DNA of 64,000 nucleotides from a bacterium SCSIO 12643 (GTDB lineage Bacteria > Bacteroidota > Bacteroidia > Flavobacteriales_G > Salibacteraceae). The notes beneath the pieces are model-generated. The model made no database searches. It was not told the DNA's origin and saw only the letters and a program-made list of their open reading frames with translations. The position numbers and the translations under genes were made by a program. The number at the start of each line of letters is the position of its first letter. Within the stretch, counting starts at the first letter, position 1. Where the stretch lies: assembly GCA_024398135.1 (NCBI GenBank), contig CP073750.1:1-64000 (forward strand), read 5' to 3'. Of the stretch, positions 43,532-52,166 are shown piece by piece.

Positions 43532-43567
43532 TGCTGAGCGAAGTCGAAGCAAGTCTATCCGGACCGC
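43532..43567 (+). repeat. REP-like palindrome fused to decayed tRNA tail (A, last)
   Basis: TGCTGAGCGAAGTCGAAGCA at 43532-43551, then AGTCTATCCGGACCGC, a slightly altered tRNA 3' end. A type II hairpin (about 43568-43592) follows, but no GIY-YIG gene; the array ends here at about 43605. Confidence 0.85.
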
Positions 43568-43694
43568 AAAGCTCAGCATAACGTTGGGCTTTTTTTATGC
43601 CCTAAATTCATTAGATAAAAAATGTTATTTAAATAAATCGAAGTACTACCAAAGTACTAAATTTGATAGCTATAATCGTAAAATTGCAATAGTT

Positions 43695-44294
43695 ATGACT
43701 ATTCCCCAAAAAATATCTAAAACACAAATTAACCAAATCAAAAACAAGCCAAATGAAAGCGGTTTAGTTTTTGACAAGTACGGAAAATCCCAAAACATAA
43801 ATGATTATTCGGATAGAGAGATTTCTGAAATGGCACTTGGAATTTATAAGTATTCAAAAAATATTTTGGTAGACGGAGATTATTTTGTTGATTTAAATAA
43901 AGTGATAAATACGAAATGTCAATTAGAGGAAGTAACTTACTATAAAAAACCTACACTAGAGGATTTTAAAACCAATGCTCACAATAGTATAGGTAATATA
44001 AGAACCTTTTATATTAAAGACTATTTTCTAATAACCGAAGACGAGATTTTTGGGTTAAAAGAACACAGAATTACAAAATACCTATTTAAAATAGGGTTCC
44101 TCAAAAATGGACGGAATAAATTTCGTGGGCTTTACAGCATCTCTAATGATTATAAAACTTTAATACTGGAGAAATATCCAAAGGACTTATTTCATCCCAT
44201 AAAAAAATACATCAACGGACTTTTTTTCCTCGATGAGTATTACATTTCTAATTTTGTTGTTGAAAGTAAAATAAACATTCACAAAGGAAAATAG
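43695..44294 (+). CDS. Hypothetical protein
   Basis: 199 aa from ATG 43695 (TIPQKISKTQINQIKNK). The frame is open from 43512, but that part translates the REP palindrome and terminator and is not real coding sequence. Soluble, lysine/tyrosine-rich, no membrane segment and no motif that I recognise. It lies immediately outside array A, so it may be accessory. Confidence 0.55.
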   Translation: MTIPQKISKTQINQIKNKPNESGLVFDKYGKSQNINDYSDREISEMALGIYKYSKNILVDGDYFVDLNKVINTKCQLEEVTYYKKPTLEDFKTNAHNSIGNIRTFYIKDYFLITEDEIFGLKEHRITKYLFKIGFLKNGRNKFRGLYSISNDYKTLILEKYPKDLFHPIKKYINGLFFLDEYYISNFVVESKINIHKGK

Positions 44295-44411
44295 AACTGT
44301 TAATTTGTTTTATTCATTTCTCTAATAATTTTTATTGTTGATAAAAATGCCTTGAACTCTTTAATAATAAGCCTTAAACCAACCTTTAACTAACACAATA
44401 ATTAAAATTAT

Positions 44412-44723
44412 ATGATTCTTAGTGAAGGAGTATTTTTAGTCAGCCTATTGGGCATTCAATTCATTTTATATTTTCTCTTAACTTTTAAAATTATTAATTG
44501 GGCTGTCGGGAAAAAGACCATATTTATTATTGCAGTTACTCTTTGCATAATTGCTCCTTGGTTATATCCCGGTCAAGGAGGCTTAAATGAAGAAACAGGA
44601 GAATATATCTGCGGGCTAGCTAGTTTCTTACCAGTTTTAATCTTCTGGTTTATAGGAAATATTGTAAATGTGATTCTTATTTTATTTTTTTCTGGAATAG
44701 ATTGGTTTAGGAATTATAAATGA
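44412..44723 (+). CDS. Small hypothetical membrane protein
   Basis: 103 aa, about three membrane helices (VFLVSLLGIQFILYFLL, FIIAVTLCIIAPWLYPG, FLPVLIFWFIGNIVNVIL) with a GGLNEETGEYICG loop between helices 2 and 3. Its stop overlaps the start of the next gene (ATGA). I do not recognise a family. Confidence 0.6.
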   Translation: MILSEGVFLVSLLGIQFILYFLLTFKIINWAVGKKTIFIIAVTLCIIAPWLYPGQGGLNEETGEYICGLASFLPVLIFWFIGNIVNVILILFFSGIDWFRNYK

Positions 44724-45106
44724 AAATTCAATTTAAAATAGTTTTATTGGGGTTAATCAATTCTATTTTGAGTTGGATCATTGCCTCTATAATAAACGCC
44801 CATGATCATGCGGGTATTCACAGCACCGGAATGGTTTCTCTAATAGCAATGCTTACTGCTATTGCTATTTTTATTCTAAACGTATCTTACCTGATTGGTT
44901 GGATAGTGAAGAATAGAATTATTATTTTTATTGCTTGCCTCCTACCCTCTACTATAGTTATGATTATGCTTTTAAAAATTTATTACGCTGATCCATCTGA
45001 TGAAGTTATTAGAATTGTTCTATCAACTGTAGTTATAAATCTCTTATTAAGTCTTTGGCCAGCATATTGGATGGTAAAACTTAAATTCAATGATTCAACT
45101 TTATGA
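44720..45106 (+). CDS. Small hypothetical membrane protein
   Basis: 128 aa, four hydrophobic segments (VLLGLINSILSWIIASI, MVSLIAMLTAIAIFILNV, IIIFIACLLPSTIVMIM, VINLLLSLWPAYWMVKL) and a histidine-containing first loop (NAHDHAGIHSTG). Starts within the previous stop codon, so translation is probably coupled. No family recognised. Confidence 0.6.
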   Translation: MKIQFKIVLLGLINSILSWIIASIINAHDHAGIHSTGMVSLIAMLTAIAIFILNVSYLIGWIVKNRIIIFIACLLPSTIVMIMLLKIYYADPSDEVIRIVLSTVVINLLLSLWPAYWMVKLKFNDSTL

Positions 45107-45136
45107 TAATTCTATTAACATAATTCAGAAAATAAA

Positions 45137-45589
45137 ATGATAATATTAAACGTAAGTTTCGGAATTTATGCTTTTCTTCCTCAAGGTTGGATATTCATGA
45201 CTTCAATTATTCTAATAGAATGTTTAGGTTTCAGCTATCTCTTGACAGGAAAATGGATAAACGATAAGGCTTATCTGACAATTATTATTTCGAATTTAAT
45301 CAGTGGTATTATCGGAATAATTAGCTCAATGATATTAAACGGAGGATGGTGGTTAACCATATGGTTTCCATGGGTAGGCTCCAATGAAGTTAAAGGAATA
45401 GAAGGATTTAAATGGTTTACTATATACTATGTTATTGCGTTTGTTTTGACTATAATTATTGAAGGTGTTATTAATTATTTGATGTTAAAAAAGAGACATA
45501 CCAAATCACAAATTCTAAAAAAAACATTTGTAGTGAATAGTATTAGCTACTTATTGGGGAGTTTCGTAATGTATTCTTATAGTTTCTAA
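45137..45589 (+). CDS. Hypothetical membrane protein
   Basis: 150 aa, four predicted helices; the first loop-helix (FGIYAFLPQGWIFMTSIIL) and the GGWWLTIWFPWVGSNE stretch are notable for aromatic residues. The general layout resembles other small polytopic proteins of Bacteroidota, but I cannot name a family. It follows the two small membrane genes by 30 bp and precedes the GNAT gene by 10 bp. Confidence 0.6.
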   Translation: MIILNVSFGIYAFLPQGWIFMTSIILIECLGFSYLLTGKWINDKAYLTIIISNLISGIIGIISSMILNGGWWLTIWFPWVGSNEVKGIEGFKWFTIYYVIAFVLTIIIEGVINYLMLKKRHTKSQILKKTFVVNSISYLLGSFVMYSYSF

Positions 45590-45599
45590 AACAAGGTAT

Positions 45600-46091
45600 A
45601 TGATTCAGTTAAGAACAGCCTCAATAGATGATCTAGAACTCTTAAAGTACTGGGATACTAAGCAACACGTGATAGATTGTGATCCGGATGATGACTGGAA
45701 CTGGGAAACTGAATTGAATAGAAATCCTGAATGGAGACAACAATATGTAGCTGAACTCAATAACCGACCAATTGGATTTATTCAAATCATTGATCCATAT
45801 CTCGAAGAAACAAAATATTGGGATAACGTATCTCCCAATAAAAGAGTTATTGATATTTGGATTGGTGAGGAATCAGACTTAAACAAAGGTTATGGAACTG
45901 AAATAATGCGTTTAACAATCGAAAAGTGCTTTTCAGAATCTAACGTATCCGGTATATTAATTGATCCATTAAAAACAAATACAAAAGCGCATAGATTCTA
46001 TAAAAGACTAGGATTTGAATTTATCGAAGAACGACAGTTTGACGGAGTTGATTGTTACGTTTTTGAGTTAAAAAAATTGTATAGACTTTAA
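45600..46091 (+). CDS. GNAT family acetyltransferase (AAC(6')-like group)
   Basis: 163 aa. IQLRTASIDDLELLKYWD at the start, GFIQIIDPY in the core, the acetyl-CoA site DLNKGYGTEIMRLTIEKCF, and the C-terminal NTKAHRFYKRLGFEFIEERQF are typical of the GNAT branch that includes aminoglycoside 6'-acetyltransferases and RimJ/RimL-like enzymes. A resistance role is possible but not supported by anything specific. It is in the accessory region between the two tRNA-Asp arrays. Confidence 0.85.
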   Translation: MIQLRTASIDDLELLKYWDTKQHVIDCDPDDDWNWETELNRNPEWRQQYVAELNNRPIGFIQIIDPYLEETKYWDNVSPNKRVIDIWIGEESDLNKGYGTEIMRLTIEKCFSESNVSGILIDPLKTNTKAHRFYKRLGFEFIEERQFDGVDCYVFELKKLYRL

Positions 46092-46151
46092 GTCGGGAGC
46101 ACTGGCTCTAATATTAATAAAATAGAAATAGCTTATAAATAAGAAGACCAA

Positions 46152-46467
46152 ATGAAAATCAAATGTGTGTGTGACAACCTGATCATTGATCAAACCGATT
46201 ATCTCAGTAATAAAGGGTATTTAATATCAGATCTTGATTGGTTTAACTTTTGGGATTCCATCGATGAAGCTATTGAAAGTACAAATAAAAACACCTAAAG
46301 AAAGAGAAGCTATTTGTATGCAGTTAAGAAAGCAACGCTTTTTCAAAACTATTTGGGAATGTGATCATTATGGAAATTTATTTGTGAATGGAGATAATGA
46401 TGATTTGGCACTATACATTCCTAATAATAGAAATTATAATCAAATTCTAAATAAACCATCGAAATAA
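46152..46467 (+). pseudogene. Frameshifted copy of the zinc-ribbon-like gene
   Basis: Copy of the gene at 42908. An extra A in the run at 46287-46291 shifts the frame and gives a stop at 46296. The second cysteine of the CxxC pair is also lost (WECDHYGNLF instead of WECDRCGNLF). It lies directly beside hxlR, the likely original location. Confidence 0.85.
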
Positions 46468-46476
46468 CTTTCCCCA

Positions 46477-46821
46477 CTACTTTAAGGCCATCAACGACTC
46501 TGAATAATATTTCCCCCAGTTGGATATACTTTCTATAACCGGGTTTAGACTTTTACCCACCTCGGTTAATGAATATTCCACTTTTGGAGGAACCGTGGCA
46601 TAGGCTTTTCGAGTAATAATTTTCTTTTCTTCCAGATGCTTTAATTCCTTCACCAACATTCGGGTAGAAATATCAGGAATGGCGCGTTCTAACTCTTTGA
46701 AACGTAACGTTCCTTTATCCAAAAGCACATACAATATGGCAAACTTCCACTTCCCTTCCAGAGTATTCATTGCCAAGTGAAAAGGACAGTTTAAATATTC
46801 TTCTAAAGTTTTTTCTCTCAT
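46477..46821 (-). CDS. HxlR-family transcriptional regulator
   Basis: 114 aa, single winged-helix: NCPFHLAMNTLEGKWKFAIL, FKELERAIPDISTRMLVKEL (recognition helix) and the wing VPPKVEYSLTEVGKSL. The Cys at the start of the domain is often a redox or electrophile sensor in this family. It is divergent from the SnoaL/SDR pair, a very common arrangement, and probably represses it. Confidence 0.93.
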   Translation of the reverse strand: MREKTLEEYLNCPFHLAMNTLEGKWKFAILYVLLDKGTLRFKELERAIPDISTRMLVKELKHLEEKKIITRKAYATVPPKVEYSLTEVGKSLNPVIESISNWGKYYSESLMALK

Positions 46822-46939
46822 AGTCTATTGATTATCAACAATACTCACAAAAATGTTATTACTTCCCATTCATGTAACTACTTTCAAAAGTAAAGTTAAG
46901 CATCTAGGTTTGCGGTATAAATCTTAAAAAAAACTCATC

Positions 46940-47467
46940 ATGAACATTCAGAAAATATTCAAATCCTCATTTATTGGAATTCTATTTATTTCCACCGTTT
47001 CAAGCTGTAATCAAACTACTCACAAAGAAGCAAATACTACAACACCAAATACACCAACTCCACTTGAAGTAAACATCGAAACGAATAAAAAAGTTGTTGC
47101 TGAATTTGTTGAAGCCATGAGAACTTCAAACGTAGCCAAATTAAAAACGATGATTACTGATGATTTTAGTTGGTGGATCATCGGAAAACCCGAATATTTA
47201 GCTACAGCCGGAGAACACGACTCTAAATACTTCCTGGGATTTTTCAAAGGAACCGAATTATTTCCTGAGGGTGCAGATTTTAAAACGACTTCAATGATTG
47301 CTGAAGGAAATACAGTAGCTGCTGAAGCAGAATTCAAAGCCAAAACCGCCATGGGTTCCTATTACGAAAATTACTATCATTTTATTTTTGTAGTTGAAGA
47401 TGGAAAAATCAAAAGGATGAAAGAATATATGGACACCTACCACGCAAAAATGACATTTGGACTCTAA
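46940..47467 (+). CDS. SnoaL/NTF2-like lipoprotein
   Basis: 175 aa. Lipobox FISTVSSCNQT, a threonine/proline linker, then a cone-shaped NTF2-like domain (KKVVAEFVEAMRTSNVAKLK, DFSWWIIG, YYENYYHFIFVVEDGKIKRMKEYMDT). Such domains bind or convert small molecules. It is divergent from hxlR and 10 bp from the SDR gene, suggesting a small-molecule defence or modification pair. Substrate unknown. Confidence 0.82.
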   Translation: MNIQKIFKSSFIGILFISTVSSCNQTTHKEANTTTPNTPTPLEVNIETNKKVVAEFVEAMRTSNVAKLKTMITDDFSWWIIGKPEYLATAGEHDSKYFLGFFKGTELFPEGADFKTTSMIAEGNTVAAEAEFKAKTAMGSYYENYYHFIFVVEDGKIKRMKEYMDTYHAKMTFGL

Positions 47468-47477
47468 TAATCTTATC

Positions 47478-48362
47478 ATGAACTGGACACCACAAGACAT
47501 AAAAGATCTAGACGGAAAAACAATTCTGGTCACCGGAGCCAATACCGGACTGGGATATGAAACTGCATTAGAATTGGCCAGAAAGAATGCTTTGGTCATA
47601 TTGGCCGGACGAAATACCGATAAAATTAATCAAGCAATATCTAATATTAAGTCAGAGATTCCACACGCAAACCTCGAAGCCGGAGTCGTTGATCTGGCTG
47701 ATTTAGACTCTGTCTCCACATTCGCTGAATCGATTGTGAAAAAACATAACCGCCTGGATGTTTTAATTAATAATGCTGGAATTATGTTTCCACCTCCAGG
47801 ACGCACCAAACAAGGATTTGAATCTCAATTTGGAGTAAACTACATTGCCACTTTCCTACTCACTTATAAACTCATGGAATTACTTCAAAAAACACCACAA
47901 AGTCGCGTGGTTACCTTAAGTAGTATTGCCCATAGAAATGGAACGATTGACTTTGCTAATCTAAAATTGGAAAAGCCATTTGATAAGTTTAGAGAATATG
48001 GACAAAGCAAAGTAGCGGATTTAATATTCACATTAGAATTACAAAGAAGACTGGTTAAAAACAATATCGACTGCATTTCAGTTGGGTGTCATCCCGGAAT
48101 TAGTAAAACCGAATTATTAAGAACGGATAAACCGGAAATGATCAATGAATTTCCTCATATGAGTGCGAATCAGGGAGCCTACTCTAGTTTATATGCCGCC
48201 ACAGAAAATATTAAAGGCGGAAATTATATCGGTCCGGACGGAGATGGAGAAATTACCGGTTATCCGGCTCCTGCTGCAATTTCAGAATATGCACAAAACG
48301 AAGAAATTGCGACTCAACTTTGGATTTATACAGAAAAGGAGCTCAATATTAAGTTCTTATAA
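47478..48362 (+). CDS. Short-chain dehydrogenase/reductase
   Basis: 294 aa from ATG 47478 (MNWTPQDIKDLDGKT). Rossmann motif LVTGANTGLG near residues 19-27, LINNAGIMFPPPG, and the catalytic pair in YGQSK. It uses NAD(P)H on small carbonyl or hydroxyl substrates and resembles the retinol-dehydrogenase-like/oxidoreductase group. HxlR regulators adjacent to such SDRs usually control them. The substrate is unknown. Confidence 0.92.
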   Translation: MNWTPQDIKDLDGKTILVTGANTGLGYETALELARKNALVILAGRNTDKINQAISNIKSEIPHANLEAGVVDLADLDSVSTFAESIVKKHNRLDVLINNAGIMFPPPGRTKQGFESQFGVNYIATFLLTYKLMELLQKTPQSRVVTLSSIAHRNGTIDFANLKLEKPFDKFREYGQSKVADLIFTLELQRRLVKNNIDCISVGCHPGISKTELLRTDKPEMINEFPHMSANQGAYSSLYAATENIKGGNYIGPDGDGEITGYPAPAAISEYAQNEEIATQLWIYTEKELNIKFL

Positions 48363-48566
48363 AATATTACGGGTTTGATTTTATTTATCTTTGGGTCAAA
48401 AAGGTTACCTTGACTTTTTATCTATGAATAAAATCAAATCCATATAAGAATTGTAGGATAATTTATTTAAAAGACCAATGCCCACACCTAATAACCAACT
48501 CTTCACCCACCTTTCAGTTGCCCACTTATCTTTTATTCCAACTTTTAAAATGTACTTTTAGACTCT

Positions 48567-48980
48567 ATGATTAAAAGGCATATGACAATCAAAGAAGCGC
48601 AATCATTTGCACATAAATGGCTACCCACTTGGACTGGGAATCAACCTAAGCTATTGGTTGACTTTTATTCAGATGATGTGTTTTATTCTGATCCGGGAAT
48701 ACCAAATGGAGTCAATGGAAAGAACAATTTACTATTATACTTTGAAAAACTACTTGGGCAAAATCCTAAATGGATTTGGGAACAAATTGAAGCCATTCCC
48801 ATGGAAGGTGGTTTTGTCAACAAATGGAAAGCTCAAATTCCGGTAGGGTTGAAAACCATTACGTGTATTGGAGTTTGCTTCTTACAATTTAACACAGAAG
48901 GAAAAATTAAACGTAACGAAGTGTACTTTGATCGAACCGAACTTGTGCAGGAAATTTATCAACTCAAAAAGAGAGATTAA
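48567..48980 (+). CDS. SnoaL/NTF2-like protein
   Basis: 137 aa, soluble, a single NTF2-like fold: EAQSFAHKWLPTWTGNQPKLL, FYSDDVFYSDPGIP, and GKIKRNEVYFDRTEL at the end. No signal peptide. It follows the SDR gene by about 200 bp without obvious operon linkage. An in-frame ATG at 48582 is an alternative start. Function unknown. Confidence 0.82.
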   Translation: MIKRHMTIKEAQSFAHKWLPTWTGNQPKLLVDFYSDDVFYSDPGIPNGVNGKNNLLLYFEKLLGQNPKWIWEQIEAIPMEGGFVNKWKAQIPVGLKTITCIGVCFLQFNTEGKIKRNEVYFDRTELVQEIYQLKKRD

Positions 48981-49111
48981 CACTCATTTTTACTGATAAA
49001 GATCAGATTACCAGCTACTATTGATTAAAAAAAGTATTGAACCTTTAACAAATAACAGATAAACCTGTTGATTACTACTATTACACTACTCTCAGCACAC
49101 AATTCACTTAT

Positions 49112-51142
49112 CTATCTAGATATAAACACTTTGAAAATTTTATTTTTCTGATTTCCTTTCACTTCTAACATATAAACCCCATTAGGCAAGTCACTTACAT
49201 CAAACGAAAAACTACCATTACTCTTCTGAGATCTAACGACCATTCCATTAATTGATACCAGATTATACTCAATACTTTCAGTATCATTCTTATTAACTTT
49301 TATTTTCAATTGATTCTTAGTAGGGTTTGGATAAACATAAATTTCATGACCAATATCCTCGTGCTCTATTCCGACTGAAGTGAATGTATAACATGATGAA
49401 GTATCAATACATCCATTATCTATTATTTCTAATGCATAATTTCCACTTTGAGTGACTAAAAAAGTATCATTTGTTGCTCCATTAATAGGCTGCATTGTAT
49501 TACAATCAATCCATTGAAATGAACCAGTACTAGATTGTGCAATCATCGTATGACCAATTACAGTTACACCAGAATCAATTGTATTAAATGATAAATCTAA
49601 AGTTACTACACTATCACACCCTAATGCATTTGGCAATACATATTCTACTCCATTTGTATCTGAATAATATGTTATTCCATCAATCCATAAAAATGGAAAA
49701 CAAGTCGTGTGAACATCGGTATAAGTGGTTCTACATGATTCCGCAGCACCAACATCTCTTATCCCATGAATCTGAACATTTTGGGCTGACGAAGTATCTA
49801 ATGGATTTCCCTGATTAATAGATACTGAAGGAAATAGAGGCTCTTTAGAATATGTTAAGCCTCCGTTATATGCTAAATCTCCTAAATTCAAACTTATAGA
49901 ATCCACGTTCATTTGATCGGTTAATACAGCCCCGTATAAAATTGAATCTTCAAAAATATTATAGCCATCAGATAATATCATTGTCGAATCCACCGTTCTA
50001 ATATCCTTTCCAAACTCCTGAGAAACTATACTACTACTTACTTCAACTTTTGAAGGCGTTCCCCAATTGGGGCCTGCAGTAACTGCATTTGCGAAACTAT
50101 TAGTGCTTATATTTTCTACAGTATTATCTACTATGGTAGAGTTTTTAATCTTAATCTTAGATGCACCAACAGCTGCACCTCCATATCCTGTTGGATTTAA
50201 AGCAACGTTCTCTATAATTGAAGATTTTTCAATTTTTATTTTTGATGTAATAGCAGCACCACAACATATGCCACTACATGAATTTGCCTTGTTTCTTGTT
50301 ATACTTGAGTTTAAAATATTAGCTTCACAATGAGCAACATGACTCCAACCGTGTTGACTATGTAAAGAAATTGCCCCAGCAATCTGACCTTCATTATTAT
50401 CAAAGATCGAGTTCTCAACGTTTAAAACAAGCTTCGCTCCGCTTGAGGATTGCATAAATAATCCACCTCCTGTATGAGGGACTCCTGGATTATTGCTATG
50501 CTCAGACACATTTGACCGAATAATACTATTGGTAATATTACATACTACATTTCTAATGACACTTTGATGAATAAATATCATTATTCCGCCTCCATTCCGT
50601 TTGGCTCTATTTTCAGATATGATAGAGTTATTTATATCAATCCTACAATTAGTTTGCTTAAACTTATGCCTAATAAATAATCCCCCTCCATTTCCATCTG
50701 TTCTACTATTTCTTATAATACAATTCTCTATTTTGATGCTATCCACATCATCAATTACAACCGCTCCACCAGTTGTTAACCAAATACTTGGATAATATCC
50801 ATTAACCATTACTAAGGAATCTAAAACCAAATAATTAGTATAATTTGCCACAAAAATCTGATTCAGCCCCCCACCAGATATATATAACGTATCAGTGGTA
50901 TTCTGTAAACCTATGATGGTTAGATCAACACCTATATAAATCTCAGAATTTAATACAATACTATCACTCCCATTCGCTATCAGACTTTGAGCAAACATGA
51001 CGGTATCCCCATCAGTTGCCTGTCCAACCTTATGTCTTAGTGATCCCAACCCAGTATTATTGGTATTAGTAACTGTTAATATATTACCTCTTAATATGGA
51101 TACAGTTAATAAAGCAAAAATTAGTATAAGTAGTTTTTTCAT
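49112..51142 (-). CDS. T9SS-secreted right-handed beta-helix protein
   Basis: 676 aa. Signal peptide, then a CSLREA-like start (TNTNNTGLGSLRHKVGQA) and a long parallel beta-helix (about 50-460) with recurring IENCIIRNS, INNSIISEN, ITNSIIRSN, ILNSSITRN strands. A C-terminal module (FLWIDGITYYSD ... LGCDSVVTLDL ... FQWIDCNTMQ ... GNYALEIIDNGCIDTS) is shared with the propeller protein at 57044. A T9SS sorting domain ends the protein (IYVYPNPTKNQLKIKV ... GVYMLEV). Surface carbohydrate or adhesion role possible. Confidence 0.87.
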   Translation of the reverse strand: MKKLLILIFALLTVSILRGNILTVTNTNNTGLGSLRHKVGQATDGDTVMFAQSLIANGSDSIVLNSEIYIGVDLTIIGLQNTTDTLYISGGGLNQIFVANYTNYLVLDSLVMVNGYYPSIWLTTGGAVVIDDVDSIKIENCIIRNSRTDGNGGGLFIRHKFKQTNCRIDINNSIISENRAKRNGGGIMIFIHQSVIRNVVCNITNSIIRSNVSEHSNNPGVPHTGGGLFMQSSSGAKLVLNVENSIFDNNEGQIAGAISLHSQHGWSHVAHCEANILNSSITRNKANSCSGICCGAAITSKIKIEKSSIIENVALNPTGYGGAAVGASKIKIKNSTIVDNTVENISTNSFANAVTAGPNWGTPSKVEVSSSIVSQEFGKDIRTVDSTMILSDGYNIFEDSILYGAVLTDQMNVDSISLNLGDLAYNGGLTYSKEPLFPSVSINQGNPLDTSSAQNVQIHGIRDVGAAESCRTTYTDVHTTCFPFLWIDGITYYSDTNGVEYVLPNALGCDSVVTLDLSFNTIDSGVTVIGHTMIAQSSTGSFQWIDCNTMQPINGATNDTFLVTQSGNYALEIIDNGCIDTSSCYTFTSVGIEHEDIGHEIYVYPNPTKNQLKIKVNKNDTESIEYNLVSINGMVVRSQKSNGSFSFDVSDLPNGVYMLEVKGNQKNKIFKVFISR

Positions 51143-51351
51143 AGAGTTTTATTTTTTGACGCATCTTTTAAAAAATTGGTTGTATCAATTATCTAACTTT
51201 ACGAATTGTGATGCTTCTCAATACTACAACTGTTTTAATAATTTCGCAATAAATTATTCCATGGCATTACATATAATTAGACATTACGCTTTAAATCTCC
51301 TTGTCAGATTTCAAGGGATATCTTTTATTTGGAGGTAAATTACCAGAATAA

Positions 51352-52089
51352 ATGCCGGCACCTGAACACACCGATAATTGTAACCACTGTCAAAACAAAC
51401 TCATCGGTGATTTTTGTTCTAATTGCGGACGTCCAAGAGAACTTCAACGTATAGATCATCAATACGTCCTAACTGAAATTGGGAGCATTTTAAACTTCGA
51501 TAAAGGGATTTTATTTACTATTCGCGAACTTCTACTCCGACCTGGATCAAATATCAGAAAATTCCTTCGGGAAGATCGAAATCGTTTGGTTAAACCCATT
51601 ATATTTCTAATTATTTCCTCATTGATTTATAGTATTAGCATCAAATTAACGGGAATTAAAGATGGGTACATTAATTTTAACTCTTACGATTGGGAAGACT
51701 CTGTTTTAGTGGTAATATTTCAATGGATATCAAACAATTATGGCTATGCCAATATCCTAATTGCAGTGTTCATTGCACTTTGGATTAAGATCCTCTTTAA
51801 GAAGTATGCTTATAATTTCTACGAAATCTTTATCCTCCTCATCTTTATCATGGGGATGGTAATGCTTTTTTACAGTTTTTTTAGTATTCTCGAAGGACTT
51901 ACCGGTATAAAAATATTGCAAATTGGTGTGGATTTAGCTTTTCTATATGGTGCCTGGGCCATTGGACAGTTTTTTGACTCATCCAAACATATCAATTACC
52001 TCAAAGCACTCATATCTTACATGCTGGGCTTTATTTCATTCGTCATCGCCATATTAATTGTAGGAATAACTATCGATTTGTTTATCTAA
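51352..52089 (+). CDS. DUF3667 membrane protein
   Basis: 245 aa. N-terminal zinc ribbon CNHCQNKLIGDFCSNCGRP, then the conserved DUF3667 stretch (DHQYVLTEIGSILNFDKGIL, RELLLRPGSNIRKFL, NRLVKPIIFLIISSL) and about five membrane helices. Family function is unknown; it is widespread in Bacteroidota. Transcribed divergently from the beta-helix protein gene. Confidence 0.88.
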   Translation: MPAPEHTDNCNHCQNKLIGDFCSNCGRPRELQRIDHQYVLTEIGSILNFDKGILFTIRELLLRPGSNIRKFLREDRNRLVKPIIFLIISSLIYSISIKLTGIKDGYINFNSYDWEDSVLVVIFQWISNNYGYANILIAVFIALWIKILFKKYAYNFYEIFILLIFIMGMVMLFYSFFSILEGLTGIKILQIGVDLAFLYGAWAIGQFFDSSKHINYLKALISYMLGFISFVIAILIVGITIDLFI

Positions 52090-52166
52090 TCGGTCTAAAT
52101 CCCCTGGCTGGACCTCCCTTTTATTTATTTCAAAAAGTATTACTTTCAGCGCCTCTATAGAACCAA

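Larger units (their letters stand above)
41085..43567 (+). mobile_element. tRNA-Asp/GIY-YIG tandem array A
   Basis: Array of units made of an intrinsic terminator, a GIY-YIG gene and a copied tRNA-Asp 3' half. It has two intact nuclease genes (41205, 41679), and a third gene split into a 5' piece (42128) and a 3' piece (43280) with about 1.1 kb of foreign DNA between. Full tRNA 3' halves lie at 41460-41519, 41934-41994 and 43397-43457. REP-like palindromes fused to short tRNA tails lie at 41596 and 43532, with a degraded one near 42058-42083. No integrase or transposase is present. The notion of a mobile element is inference from the repeat structure. Confidence 0.7.

Noticed and set aside
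41085-43567. CRISPR array
   Set aside because: The repeats are long, spaced by about 360 bp or more, and contain genes and tRNA sequence; no cas genes are present.
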